Source of the DNA: Pelomonas sp. Root405
GTDB lineage: Bacteria; Pseudomonadota; Gammaproteobacteria; Burkholderiales; Burkholderiaceae_C
Assembly: GCF_001425165.1 (NCBI RefSeq)
Contig: NZ_LMDU01000003.1
Coordinates: 1,189-65,188, forward strand
Reading direction: 5' to 3'
DNA: 64,000 nt
How positions within the stretch are numbered: position 1 is the stretch's first letter; every line of letters starts with the position of its first letter. This document shows positions 30,001 through 38,241 of the stretch, in pieces. A program made the translations under genes and the position numbers. Below the pieces are notes generated by a model. That model was not told the origin of the DNA, did no database searches, and was given only the letters and a program-made list of their open reading frames with translations.

Positions 30001-33000
30001 CGTCGCGCTCGGCAACGTCAACGCCACCTCGCTGGCGCTGACGGCCGGTGGCGCCATCAGCCAGGGCACGGGTGCCACGGTCCAGCTGAGCGGCCCGCTG
30101 GGTATCGACGCGGGCAGCGCGGCCATCACCCTGGCCAACAGCGGCAACCAGCTGGGCGTCGTCGTCACGCTCAAGGGCGGCGCCACGCAGGTTCGCACCA
30201 CCGGCGCGTTGGTGCTGGGCACGCTGGACACCGGCGCGCTCACGGTCAACAGCGCCGGCGCCATGAACCTCGGTCACGGCACGGTCGCCGGCAACCTGGC
30301 CGCCACCAGCGGCAATGGCGCCATCACGCAAGCCGCGGGCGGCCTGAGCGTCAGCGGCAGCGCCAGCATCAACGCCGGCACGGCCGACATCACGCTGGAC
30401 GATGCCGCCAACAGCTGGACGGGCGCCGTCGGCTTGAGCGGCCGCGACGTGCGCCTGACCGACGCCAGCGCCGTCGACCTCGGCTCGGTCGGCATCCGCT
30501 CCCTCGAGCTAAAGGCCGCTGGCGCCGTGTCGCAGAGCGCGCCCCTCAGCCTGGCCGGTGCTCTGAACGTGGATGCCGGCAGCGCCGCCATCACGCTGGG
30601 CGACACCGGCAACCAGCTCAGCGGCCTCGTCACGCTAACGGGTGGGAACACGACCGTGACCACCTCGGCCGGCCTGACCCTGGGCACCCTGGCCATAGGC
30701 GACCTCACGGCGGGCGCTTCGGGCGCGCTGAACCTGGGCCAGGGCAATGTCGGCGGCAACTTGGTGGCCCACAGCGGCAATGGCGCCATCAGCCAGTCCG
30801 GCGCGCTGCTCGTGACCGGCTCGGCCAATTTCACTTCCGGCAGCGGCAACATCACGCTGTCGAATGCCGGCAACCAGTTCCTGGGTGCGCTGAGCCTGAC
30901 TGGCAATGCAGTCACCGTCTTCAACCAGCCCAGCCTGAGCTTCGGCATGCTGAGCTTCAACAGCCTGGACGCCACCAGCAACGGCAGCATCACGCTGGGC
31001 AGCGGTGCGCTCAGTGGCTCATTGACGGCTCGCGCGCTGGGCGGCGCCATCACGCAGGTGGCCGGCGGCCTCACCGTGGCGGGCGACGCCACGTTGCAGG
31101 CGAGCGCCGGCATCACGATGACGGATGCGGCCAACCGGCTGGACGGCATCGTGAACCTGAGCAGCGGTGCCAGCGCCATCACCAACGCCGCCGGCCTGCG
31201 CCTGGGCACGCTGGCCACCGCCGGGCTGACGCTGAACGCCGCCGGCACGCTGGACCTCGGCAGCGGCAGCGTCGGCGGCACGCTGATGGCCATCAGCAGT
31301 GGGGCGATCGGCCAATCCGGCGCCTTGTCGGTGAGCGGCGGCACCAGCCTGAACGCAGGCAGTGCCGGCATCTCGCTCAGCCTGGCGGGCAACAGCTTTG
31401 GCGGCGGCGTCGACCTGCGCGGCGGCAATACCATCATCACCGGCGCGGGCGCGCTGAACCTAGGCAACCTCAACGTGGCGGCACTGACGGCATCTGCCTC
31501 TGGCGCGCTGCGCCTGGGGACAGGCGCGGTGGCGGGCGGCCTCAATGCCAGCGGCACGGCCATCACGCAGGCGGCCGGCGGCCTGACGGTCAGCGGCGTG
31601 TCGACGCTGGGCGCCGGCGGCGGCCGCATCGATCTCGCGGACGCGGGCAATGCCTTCGGCGGCGCGGTCAGCCTGGTCGGTGGCGATGTGGACCTGGCCA
31701 GCAGCGGCGCGCTGCGCCTGGGCAGCTTCACGGCGAACGACTTCAGGGCAAGCGCCGGCGCCGACCTCGACCTCGGTGGCGGAACCGGGAACGGCGCACT
31801 GACGGCGACGACGCGCGGCAGCCGGATCAGCCAGTCCGCCGCATTGACGGTGCGCGGCGTGGCCAACTTCGTCGCCGACGGCGGCCTCGCGACTTTGGTA
31901 CTCGACCAGCCAGGCAACCAGCTGCTGGGCGGCATCGCCATGCGCGGCGTCAACGGCGGCCGCTTCGCCAGCGCCGACATCAGTAGCGCGCTGGACCTGA
32001 GCTTCAGCGGCGATGTGCAGACGCTCAAGCTCAGCAGCGGCGGCCTGCTGACTTTGGGCGGAGGCCGCAGCGACACTCTCAGCGCCGCGGCGGCCCAGGG
32101 CATCGTCCTGACCGGCCCGCTGGTGGTGAGCGGCCTGACGACGTTGATCGCCCGAGGCGTGGCCGTCCCGGTCGACCTGGCCACCGGCGGCGCGGGCAAT
32201 GACCTCAACCGCGTGGAACTGAAGGCCGAGGCCGGCGGCAGCATGGGCCGCGTGCAGCTGCGCGATGGCGACGGCAGCCGCGGCGACGGACTGAAGGTCA
32301 CCGGCGATGCCGCGACCCTGGAGGTCACGTCGGCCGGCGCTCTCGATTTCGGGGGCGGCAGCTACGGCAGCCTGACGGCAGACACCGTCGCCACCGGCGC
32401 AGCCATCACGCAAAGCGGTGCCTTGGCGGTCAGCGGCCTGACGACGCTGAAGGCCGGCGGCGGCAACATCACGCTGACCCGCATCGACAACAGCCTGCCG
32501 GGCTTCGCAGTGGACAGTGCCGGCATCGCCAGCCTGGTCAGCGCGGCTGGCTACACGGTGAACGCGAGCAATGTCTCGACCCGGCTGGAACTCGGCGGCA
32601 CCGGCGCCATCAACCTGGTCGGCCCGCTGTCGGGCAGCGGCGAGCTGGTCATGCGCGGCAGCGGCAGCCTGACGATGACGACGGCGCAGCGCTACAGCGG
32701 CGGCACGCGCATCGAGTCCGGGACCGTGGTGCTGCACGGCGCAGCGGCCCAGGCGGGCAGTGGCGCGGTGCAGCTGGGCGCGGCCGGTCAGCTCGACCTG
32801 CGCGACGGCGCCACGCTGGGGGCCGAGCTGGTCGCCCAGGGCGGCCGCGTGCTGAACACCTCGGGCGCGGGCACGCTGGCCGGCGCGGTGACGCTGCAGG
32901 CGCCGATGACGGAGTTCCTGCCCGGTGTCGGCGGCCTCACGATCCGTGGCGCCGTCGGCGACGGTGGTGCCGGCTTCGGCCTGCGCCTGGCGAGCAGCGG

Positions 33001-35800
33001 CACGCTGACCCTGGCCGGCAGCAGCCAGTACAGCGGCCCGACCGACATTGCTGCCGGCACCCTGCGTGTGGCGGGCGAGCTGCCCGCCACGAGCGCCGTG
33101 CAGCTGGCGGCCGGTGCCACGCTGGCGCTGGGCCGCGACCAGGCCATCGGCTCGCTCAGCGGCGCCGGCAACGTCGAACTCGGCAGGTTCACGCTGGGTA
33201 CCGGCCTGGACGGTCAGGACGGCAGCTTCAGCGGCAAGCTAGCCGGCAGCGGCGGGCTGACCAAGCTGGGCAGTGGCCGCTTCACGCTGGCCGGCCACGG
33301 CGCGCACACGGGTGCCACGCGCGTGGCCGCGGGCGAGCTGGTTCTGGCAACGGGCACGGCGCTCAACGACATCACTGCGGTGAGCGTGGATGCCGGCGCA
33401 CGGCTGACGGTGCAACAGAACGCCAGCCTGGGGTCGCTGGCCGGCTTCGGCACGGTCGATGTGCAGGCGCCGCTGCTCAGCGTCGGCAGCAACGGCAGCA
33501 GCACCCGCTTCGCGGGCGCCATCACCGGCCCCGGCGGGCTGGCCAAGCTCGGCGCCGGCGCCTTCACGCTTGGCGGCAGCAATACGCTGGGCGGTGACCT
33601 GCAGGTTCAGGCCGGCACGCTGCAGCTCGAAGGCAGCGGCGTCAACGCGCTCGCGGCGGGTGTGCGCCGGCTCGCGGTGCTGCCGCTGACGGCAGGCGTC
33701 AGCGTGGCCAGCGGTGCGACGCTGGAACTGCTGGCCGACCAGAGCCTGGGTGCCTTGTCCGGCAGCGGCCGCGTGCTGCTCAACCCCTACACGCTGACGC
33801 TCGGTGCCAGCGGCCGCGACAGCCGCTTCGACGGCGTGGCCGAAGGCAGCGGCGGGCTCACCAAGGCCGGCAGCGGCATCCTGACGCTGGGCGGCGCCAA
33901 TCTCTACACCGGCGCCACTGTGGCCAGCGGCGGCACATTGGTGCTGGACACCGCCCAGGCCCTGGCCGGGGCCAGTGCGCTGGTCATCGATGCGCCTACC
34001 AGCGTGCAGGTAAATGCGGCCCAGGCCGTCGCGTCGCTCACCGGCGCGGGCAGCCTGGTGCTGAACGGCGCCAAGCTGTCCAGCGGCGCGGGCGGCAGCG
34101 ACAGTCGCTTCGACGGCGCAGTCAGCGGCAGCGGCAGCCTCGTCAAGCAGGGCGCCGGCACGTTGACGCTGACCGCCGCCAGCAGCAACAACGGCGCCAC
34201 CGTCATCGAGGCCGGCGCGCTGCGCCTGGCTGGCAATGGCAGCCTGGGTGCCGGCGACATCCGAAACCAAAGCGAACTTCGCCTTGATCGCAGCGGCGCG
34301 ATGACGCTTGACCAAGCCGTCAGCGGCAGCGGCAGCCTCGTCGTCAGCCAGGGGCAGGTGACGCTCGCCAACGCGGCCAACAGCTACACCGGCGCGACCC
34401 AGGTGCTGGGCGGCGCCCTCGTCACGACGGCGGCCGAGCGCCTGCCCGATGCGAGCGCCGTGCAGGTGGCCGCCGGCGCGCAACTGCAGCTCGGCGGCAA
34501 CGAGACCATCGCCTCGTTGCAGGCGGCCGGCAGCGTGCGGCTGGCGGGCAACCTGACGACGCGCGCCGAGCAGGTCTACACCGGAAGCCTGACGCTGGCC
34601 AACGCCGCCGGCCTGACGCTGGCCGGCACGCTGATCGATGCGAGCCGCAGCACCAACCAGTTCGCCGGCGCGCCGCTGTCCCTGAGCGGGGGCCAGGCGC
34701 TGCTGACGTTGAAGGAGACGCTGCAGCTCGGCCAGGTCAGCCTGTCGGGCGGCGGTCGCATCGAAGCCGAGCGCCTCGCGCTCAACGGCGCGTTGCAGCT
34801 CAGCGGCGGCAGCCTCGGCCTCGTCGCGACGGCCACGCCGGACGACGCCAAGGCGCTGCCGCAGGCTCCGCTGCAGGTGCCCGTCGCCGGCCAGCCGCTC
34901 GCGGTGGCCGAGGCCACCGTGCAGCAGGGCGCCAGCGGCGTCATCACGCTGGCCGAGGGCGCGAGCCTGGCCGTCACCGCCAGCGGCGGCGGCTCGGTCC
35001 TGCTGGGGCTGGACGGCAACAGCTTCAAGGGCCAGCTATCGGTACTCAGCGGGGCCGGCTACAACGCCGGATGGCTGCCCAATGTGCGCGGTGCGCAGGC
35101 CGTGCAGTCGCTGGTGCGCGTGAGCGGCCAGCAGTTGCTGATCGGCGGCAGCGGCATCGAGGCCGACACGGTCTACATCCGCGCCGACCAGCTCGCCACG
35201 ACGGGCGGCGCCAAGCTGGTCGCCCGACTGCCGTTCGACGAGATCGTGCTCGGCCGGGCGCTGTCGGCACCTGGCATGACGCTGGAGCTGAGCGTTGCAG
35301 CTTTCGGCTTGCCCGGCAGCTTTGGCAGCATCAACGGCCAGCCCATCCAGGTCGAGGTCGGCTCGACCGACACCGGTGGCCGCACCACCGGCCCGAACGC
35401 CGGCTACCTGACCGTGCTGCCGAAGGCCGGCGCGCAGGGCTCGACCGCCGTCGTGCTAGTCGGCCCCAAGGTGGGCAGCGCGCTGGCGGCCGGCGGCCCG
35501 GGCTATCGCTTCTTCCATGACGGCGCCAGCCAGGCCATCGAGGTTCCGGTCGTCTACAACGGCGTGCTGCCGCTGACGCCGGCGGCCTCGGGCGCCTTGT
35601 CGTCCATCAACGGCGACGCCGAAGACGCCCGCCGCGCGCGCTTCCAGGAAACGGTGCGCACCGAGAACGTCACCGTGCGGCTGCGCTCGGGCGTCATCGC
35701 CGAGGTCGGCCCCGGCCGGCCGTCCACCCAGGGCAGCGAGGGTGCAAAACCGCCCGAGCAGTGCGATCCTTCGTCCCAGCCCGTCCTCAGCTGCAAGTAG
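24065..35800 (+). CDS. Giant two-partner-secreted adhesin (filamentous-haemagglutinin type, 3911 aa)
   Basis: This TpsA protein has a signal peptide (residues 1-22) and a TPS domain with the NWQSFSI, SVLLNRV and NPRGI (100-104) motifs recognised by TpsB POTRA domains. A beta-helix follows in three zones: near-identical 91-residue repeats (about 581-1492), looser repeats of the same ancestry (to about 2680), and autotransporter-associated strand repeats (about 2845-3500). The tail is non-repetitive and ends in a C-x9-C pair (3900, 3910), the only cysteines I can find. ATG 24065 has GGAG seven bases upstream, inside tpsB. The frame is open further upstream, but that stretch is the tpsB gene in another frame. 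The expected role is surface attachment or contact; the ligand is unknown. Confidence 0.93.
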   Translation: MKRFTPLGLALSLALAYPSAAALPLGAQVVHGQVAIKPGLIQQGSDKAIVNWQSFSIAAGETLRVQQPGVNSVLLNRVVGGDPSLILGQLQANGRVFLVNPRGIVFGRGSQVDVGGLVASTLDLSDTNFLAGSYRFSAGSQAGALQADGDITAAGGTVSLLARQLSVSGSIEARRVGLAAASTVQVDVEGDGLVLFNLRNDDARSNGETALKFSGRVQVDGGSAELRAQARAGAAGQVLNMDGIVQARAFSQQGGRIVIDGGTVGITTVNGALDASGERGGHITVLGQKLALLDAARLDASGRLGGGTLQVGGGFKGQGTEHNAAQTWIGAGAELRADATEQGDGGRIAVWADQRTDMLGSIRARGGRLGGNGGMVETSGGQRLNVLGQVDASAPQGRPGQWLLDPNDVVIRANGGTNTNVGAAPNFASTDDSAVVDVGALNNALSGGTSVTVQTTSSGSNNQQGDIDVQAAIVPTGAATLNLIAVRHINFGTGGGSIGAGAGALNVNLQAGGNITGNTVNTGGGTLAATSTGAGTIALGSVTSAGLTINTAGGDVVLPTGTVSGNVSVTTSGNATITQAGGLAVTGTTGVTTGSGNITLTAASNNLQGAISLTTTGTSLISNASGNALTLGALNTHALTASATGANLNLGSGTVTGNLTATTTGTATITQGGALTVTGTTALSNGSGNITLAAANDLRGLVSVTTTGDAQLVNGSGRALLLGALSTGGLAVSTSNADLDLGSGSITGNLSATTTGTGTITQTGALTVTGTTGLSSGSGDITLTAVNDLQGAVSITSTGTTELGNANGNALTLGTLNTHALTVSTSGANLILGSGTVTGTLSATTTGAGTITQAGALTVTSTSDISNGSGDITLTAANDLQGAVDITTTGATQIGNGAGKALTLGTLSTRALTASTSVADLDLGSGTVTGNLSATTSGTGAITQTGALTVTGTSGLSNGSGAITLTSANDLQGAVSITSSGATQLSNANGNTLTLGTLNTGALTVSTVNADLVLGSGTVGGNLSATATGNATLTQSGALTVTGAMALSNGSGDITLAAANDLQGAVSITTTGTTLIGNGAGKALTLGTLSTRDLTVSTSGSHLGLGSGTVTGNLSATTTGTGAIAQTGALTVTGTTTLGHGSGSIGLTSANDLRGVVNITGTGASHIVNGSGKALAMGTLNTGALTVSTSNAGINLGSGAIGGALSATTTGSGSLTQSGALTVGGTSSLSNGSGNITLTSGNHLQGAVSVTTTGATQLSNASGNALTLGTLNVRALTVSTSGANLGLGSGTVTGNLSATTSGAGTITQAGALMVTGTTGLGNGSGNITLASANDLQGAVSVTTTGTAQIVNGNGRALTLGTLNTHGLTASTSNANLQLGSGTITGNLGATTTGTGTITQAGALTVTGTSSFSNGSGDITLSAANNLQAAVSLSTTGTTVLGNGGGNPLTLGTLNTGDLTVNTTAGAALNLGAGSVNGTLAASSQGGAISQTGALSVSGIATLDATTAGNISLPDTGNQWHGLHLVGNSLDVRSAGDLEILSLTQPANRALTLSAGANLILGPVANINTGTADLTLTSGGSFTMGGVLAGRNVELQAQTGLVLGQNITASGALKLTTASGDIDQTAGSLLVTGTTTVSAGASAISLNQAGNHFGSAVSLSGGATTLVDSAALTLGTLATGDLTVTSSGALNLGQGSVNGSLNATSNGSAITQAGGLTLTGLTTLDAGAADITLNQATNHLQGAITATGGAVSLRSANNLHLFALTQQANKGLELEAGATLILPAGTSNIDTGTEALTLSSGGVFSTFGTLKGGAVTLKGQSATLAHDITASGALVVTGTGGAIIQTGGGRISATGTSRFDAGGQAITLNTATNQFAGLVSLTGGSTQIRGLGALGLDALATGSLQAVASGALTLGTGSVGGALTATSGGAITQGAGGLSVTGTASFQAGSADITLGDAANSWGGAVALAGRNVVLESSSAVALGNVNATSLALTAGGAISQGTGATVQLSGPLGIDAGSAAITLANSGNQLGVVVTLKGGATQVRTTGALVLGTLDTGALTVNSAGAMNLGHGTVAGNLAATSGNGAITQAAGGLSVSGSASINAGTADITLDDAANSWTGAVGLSGRDVRLTDASAVDLGSVGIRSLELKAAGAVSQSAPLSLAGALNVDAGSAAITLGDTGNQLSGLVTLTGGNTTVTTSAGLTLGTLAIGDLTAGASGALNLGQGNVGGNLVAHSGNGAISQSGALLVTGSANFTSGSGNITLSNAGNQFLGALSLTGNAVTVFNQPSLSFGMLSFNSLDATSNGSITLGSGALSGSLTARALGGAITQVAGGLTVAGDATLQASAGITMTDAANRLDGIVNLSSGASAITNAAGLRLGTLATAGLTLNAAGTLDLGSGSVGGTLMAISSGAIGQSGALSVSGGTSLNAGSAGISLSLAGNSFGGGVDLRGGNTIITGAGALNLGNLNVAALTASASGALRLGTGAVAGGLNASGTAITQAAGGLTVSGVSTLGAGGGRIDLADAGNAFGGAVSLVGGDVDLASSGALRLGSFTANDFRASAGADLDLGGGTGNGALTATTRGSRISQSAALTVRGVANFVADGGLATLVLDQPGNQLLGGIAMRGVNGGRFASADISSALDLSFSGDVQTLKLSSGGLLTLGGGRSDTLSAAAAQGIVLTGPLVVSGLTTLIARGVAVPVDLATGGAGNDLNRVELKAEAGGSMGRVQLRDGDGSRGDGLKVTGDAATLEVTSAGALDFGGGSYGSLTADTVATGAAITQSGALAVSGLTTLKAGGGNITLTRIDNSLPGFAVDSAGIASLVSAAGYTVNASNVSTRLELGGTGAINLVGPLSGSGELVMRGSGSLTMTTAQRYSGGTRIESGTVVLHGAAAQAGSGAVQLGAAGQLDLRDGATLGAELVAQGGRVLNTSGAGTLAGAVTLQAPMTEFLPGVGGLTIRGAVGDGGAGFGLRLASSGTLTLAGSSQYSGPTDIAAGTLRVAGELPATSAVQLAAGATLALGRDQAIGSLSGAGNVELGRFTLGTGLDGQDGSFSGKLAGSGGLTKLGSGRFTLAGHGAHTGATRVAAGELVLATGTALNDITAVSVDAGARLTVQQNASLGSLAGFGTVDVQAPLLSVGSNGSSTRFAGAITGPGGLAKLGAGAFTLGGSNTLGGDLQVQAGTLQLEGSGVNALAAGVRRLAVLPLTAGVSVASGATLELLADQSLGALSGSGRVLLNPYTLTLGASGRDSRFDGVAEGSGGLTKAGSGILTLGGANLYTGATVASGGTLVLDTAQALAGASALVIDAPTSVQVNAAQAVASLTGAGSLVLNGAKLSSGAGGSDSRFDGAVSGSGSLVKQGAGTLTLTAASSNNGATVIEAGALRLAGNGSLGAGDIRNQSELRLDRSGAMTLDQAVSGSGSLVVSQGQVTLANAANSYTGATQVLGGALVTTAAERLPDASAVQVAAGAQLQLGGNETIASLQAAGSVRLAGNLTTRAEQVYTGSLTLANAAGLTLAGTLIDASRSTNQFAGAPLSLSGGQALLTLKETLQLGQVSLSGGGRIEAERLALNGALQLSGGSLGLVATATPDDAKALPQAPLQVPVAGQPLAVAEATVQQGASGVITLAEGASLAVTASGGGSVLLGLDGNSFKGQLSVLSGAGYNAGWLPNVRGAQAVQSLVRVSGQQLLIGGSGIEADTVYIRADQLATTGGAKLVARLPFDEIVLGRALSAPGMTLELSVAAFGLPGSFGSINGQPIQVEVGSTDTGGRTTGPNAGYLTVLPKAGAQGSTAVVLVGPKVGSALAAGGPGYRFFHDGASQAIEVPVVYNGVLPLTPAASGALSSINGDAEDARRARFQETVRTENVTVRLRSGVIAEVGPGRPSTQGSEGAKPPEQCDPSSQPVLSCK
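25808..28540 (+). repeat. Ten tandem 273-bp (91-residue) repeats in the adhesin gene
   Basis: The codons for the motif (A/G)LTVTGT recur at 26084, 26357, 26630, 26903, 27176, 27449, 27722, 27995 and 28268, every interval exactly 273 bases. The next equivalent position, 28541, is also 273 bases on. The first unit, at 25808, is 276 bases (one extra codon). Each unit encodes one block of a beta-helix: ITQxGALTVTG, SGDITLTAANDLQGAVSI, ALTLGTLNT and LGSGTVTGNLSATTTG. Confidence 0.9.
32600..34560 (+). repeat. Autotransporter-associated beta-strand repeats in the adhesin gene
   Basis: The protein pattern changes here to repeated (L/G)xKxGxGxxTLxG, then xYxGxTxVxxGxLxL, as in GGLTKLGSGRFTLAG, GGLAKLGAGAFTLGG, GGLTKAGSGILTLGG and GSLVKQGAGTLTLTA. 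This is the strand-repeat family common in type V passenger domains. Boundaries are approximate. Confidence 0.75.
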
Positions 35801-35811
35801 CCGTTGGCTTC

Positions 35812-37212
35812 ATGACCATCCGTCCCCATTCCCCCATCTCCCTGCCGCGGCGCCGGGTGTGCGGCTCGCTGCTTGGCAGCCTGGCCGCGCCCTTGCTGCC
35901 CGCTACCGATGCCGCGGCCGCCGCGCCGCTGCCCAGCGCCGAGGTGCGCCTGGCGCTGCTGATGGGCAACCGCAGCTACCCGACGCCCTTCGACCTGCCG
36001 CCCATTCCCAAGAACCTGCGCGACCTCGAAGCGGTACTGGCGCGGCGCGGCTTCCAGGTCACGTCGGCGCTGGACCTGGACCTGCCCGCCGCCCGCCGCG
36101 TGCTGGAACAGTTCATCGCCGAGGCGGCGGCCAGCCCGGCGGATACGACGGTGTTCTTCTACTTCGGCGGCCACGGCATCCAGGTCGATGCATCCAACCT
36201 GCTGCTGCCCGCGGGCCTGAACCCGTCGGCCAAGGGCGAGCTGCTGCAGACTGGCAGCGTGCAGCTGCTCAGTGACGTCGTGCGCCGCCTGCCGGCGCGG
36301 CGCGAGGGGATGATCATTGCCGTTGTTGATGCCTGCCGTACCGGTCTGCGGGCCGGTGAAGTCGTGGGCCTGAACCAGGTCGAGGCGCCGCCCGGCTGCC
36401 TCATCACCTTCTCCACCGGCGCCGGCAAGCCGGCCATCGCGCCCGCGGTCGAAACGCAAAACACCTTCTACACCGGCTCGCTGGTCAAGCTGATGAACAG
36501 CGTGTCCGACCAGACCACCTTCCCCGAGCTGATGCAGCTGGTGCGCAGCGATGTGCGCGAGACGATGCTCAACCACCCGGTCGCCGCCGTCCGCGAACTG
36601 GCGCAAGACCCCTTCATCGCCGACCACACCCGCGTGCGCCTGACCGTGGAGCCCAAGCGTGAGGGCGCTGCAGCGCCAGCCGGCCCCGACATCAATGAGG
36701 AGGCCGAGCTCAAGAAGCTGGAGCAACTCGCCTGGCCGGCGGAGGTCGTGCAGGTGGCCGAGGCCTTCCTGAAGGCGCGCCCCGACAGCCCCTTCGCCCC
36801 CGGCGTGCAGGTGGCGCGCGACGGCGCACGTGCGGCGCTTGCAGCACTGCGGCGCAACGACGTGCGCCTGTTCCGCACCGCCTTCTCGCTCAACGAGGAC
36901 ATGCCCAACGAGCAGCGCCAGGACCTGTTGCGCTGCGGCCGTGGCGACAAGGATGCGGCCGCGCGCATGGCATGGCGCTTCCGCGGCGAGAGCAGCGGCG
37001 GCGGCGACGGCTATGGCCGCGCGTCGTCCGCGCAGTCGCGCTACGAAGGCTGGATGCAGTTCGCCGTCGCGCTGGGCAACGGCATCGCGAGCTACGAGCT
37101 GGCGCTGCATTTCCGCAAGAACGGCCAGCCGCTGCTGGCTTCGCAGTTCGAAGCACGCGCACGGGACCTGGGCTACACGCCGCCGCCCAATCTGGACAAC
37201 GTCAGGAAGTAA
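35812..37212 (+). CDS. Secreted caspase-family (C14) protein
   Basis: The 466-residue product has the caspase fold at residues about 45-260, with catalytic His in FYFGGHG (His121) and Cys in VVDACRTG (Cys175). An N-terminal segment with PRRR followed by a hydrophobic stretch and AAAA looks like a signal peptide, possibly Tat-type, so the protein should act outside the cytoplasm. The C-terminal 150 residues are helical and Sel1/TPR-like (GDKDAAARMAWRF). It starts 12 bases after the adhesin stop; an in-frame GTG at 35761 would overlap the adhesin gene. It may process the adhesin or respond to it; the sequence does not tell which. Confidence 0.87.
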   Translation: MTIRPHSPISLPRRRVCGSLLGSLAAPLLPATDAAAAAPLPSAEVRLALLMGNRSYPTPFDLPPIPKNLRDLEAVLARRGFQVTSALDLDLPAARRVLEQFIAEAAASPADTTVFFYFGGHGIQVDASNLLLPAGLNPSAKGELLQTGSVQLLSDVVRRLPARREGMIIAVVDACRTGLRAGEVVGLNQVEAPPGCLITFSTGAGKPAIAPAVETQNTFYTGSLVKLMNSVSDQTTFPELMQLVRSDVRETMLNHPVAAVRELAQDPFIADHTRVRLTVEPKREGAAAPAGPDINEEAELKKLEQLAWPAEVVQVAEAFLKARPDSPFAPGVQVARDGARAALAALRRNDVRLFRTAFSLNEDMPNEQRQDLLRCGRGDKDAAARMAWRFRGESSGGGDGYGRASSAQSRYEGWMQFAVALGNGIASYELALHFRKNGQPLLASQFEARARDLGYTPPPNLDNVRK

Positions 37213-37339
37213 GCGGCGAGTGGCGGCGCCGCAGCCTGTATCGGAGGCTGTGCCATCGCATCGCAAGCCGGCGTCCTACACGGTGCCTTGCGCTGTGGGA
37301 CGACGCTTGTCGCATCGGAACTTTCCAGCGTGGTGCCCC

Positions 37340-37747
37340 ATGAAGAACGCATCGCTCGCCCTGCTGGGCGCCTTGGTTGCGATGGCGGCTGCCGGCCCCG
37401 CAGGCGCACAGACGGCGCCAGCAGCGTCTGCCGCGTCGGCGCCGGCGCCGATGACCGCGGCATCTCGGGTGATGCCGAACCGCAACCCGGCCATCCTGGC
37501 ATCCGAGAACGCCAAGGAGCCCGGCGTGCAGCGACCCGAGGAACGGGTGATCCCACAGCTGTCCCTGCCGCTCAAGGGCAGGAATGCCGGTGCCACGGCT
37601 GCCACCACGGCATCGGCGCCCGCCGGCAGCCTGGCGGGGGGCGTCAACGACGGCGCCGCCCGCTGCATCGCGGCCCGCAGCGCCACCGAGCGGGCGGCCT
37701 GTGAGCGCAGCCTCGCGGCCTCCGCGCCGGTGAAGGCACGGGAGTGA
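37340..37747 (+). CDS. Small secreted hypothetical protein
   Basis: The 135-residue protein starts with a clear signal peptide (MKNASLALLGALVAMAAAGPAGAQ). The rest is rich in Ala, Pro and Ser, with no domain I recognise. A pair of cysteines lies near the end (ARCIAARSATERAACERS), which could form one disulfide. Ribosome-binding sequence is weak. It follows the caspase gene by 127 bases and its stop almost overlaps the next gene, so it belongs to the same transcript. Confidence 0.7.
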   Translation: MKNASLALLGALVAMAAAGPAGAQTAPAASAASAPAPMTAASRVMPNRNPAILASENAKEPGVQRPEERVIPQLSLPLKGRNAGATAATTASAPAGSLAGGVNDGAARCIAARSATERAACERSLAASAPVKARE

Positions 37748-37752
37748 TCAAG

Positions 37753-38223
37753 ATGCCTTTTCGCAGCCTGCTGTCTTCCCTGTTGATCGGCGCCGTCGCC
37801 AGCGCCCGTTCGATGACGCCCATGGCCTCCATCGCCGCCGCCCGTCTGGCTGGCCGCCGCACGCCGGGGCAATTGGTCCTGCTGGACCGCCCGCTGTTCA
37901 AGTTCGGCGCGCTGGCCATGGGCATCGGTGAGTTGTTGGGCGACAAGATGAAGACGGCGCCCGATCGCACCGTCTTTCTCGGGCTCCTGGCGCGCGTCAT
38001 GAGCGCTGGCATCGCGGGCGCGGCACTGGCCCCGCGCGGCAGGGAAAGTGCCGGCGCGGCCGTCGCGGTCAGCACCGCCGTCCCGCTGGCCTATGCCACC
38101 CTGGGTGCCCGCAAGCAGGCTATGGCCCGCATCGGCCAGACCCGCAGCGGGCTGATCGAAGACGCGCTGATCGTCACGGCGGGGATTGCCGTCGTGATGT
38201 TGGCGATGAGGCCGAGGCGCTAG
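37753..38223 (+). CDS. Small membrane protein, DUF4126-like
   Basis: This 156-residue, strongly hydrophobic protein has three or four membrane segments (SLLSSLLIGAVASARSM, FLGLLARVMSAGIAGAAL, VAVSTAVPLAYATLGA, LIVTAGIAVVMLAMRP). The pattern resembles DUF4126 proteins, whose function is unknown. I chose ATG 37753 because GGGAG stands eight bases ahead; a GTG at 37744 overlaps the previous stop. It ends the TPS operon, 18 bases from the end of the convergent cyclase gene. Confidence 0.7.
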   Translation: MPFRSLLSSLLIGAVASARSMTPMASIAAARLAGRRTPGQLVLLDRPLFKFGALAMGIGELLGDKMKTAPDRTVFLGLLARVMSAGIAGAALAPRGRESAGAAVAVSTAVPLAYATLGARKQAMARIGQTRSGLIEDALIVTAGIAVVMLAMRPRR

Positions 38224-38241
38224 AACTCGTCAGGGCTGTGG

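Noticed and set aside
24463-30331. Very long open frames on the - strand across the adhesin gene (about 1170 and 1930 codons)
   Set aside because: They mirror the GC-rich repeats of the adhesin, encode low-complexity Val/Pro/Leu or Arg/Ala/Gly sequence and match no family. The + strand frame has a signal peptide, TPS domain and repeat logic.
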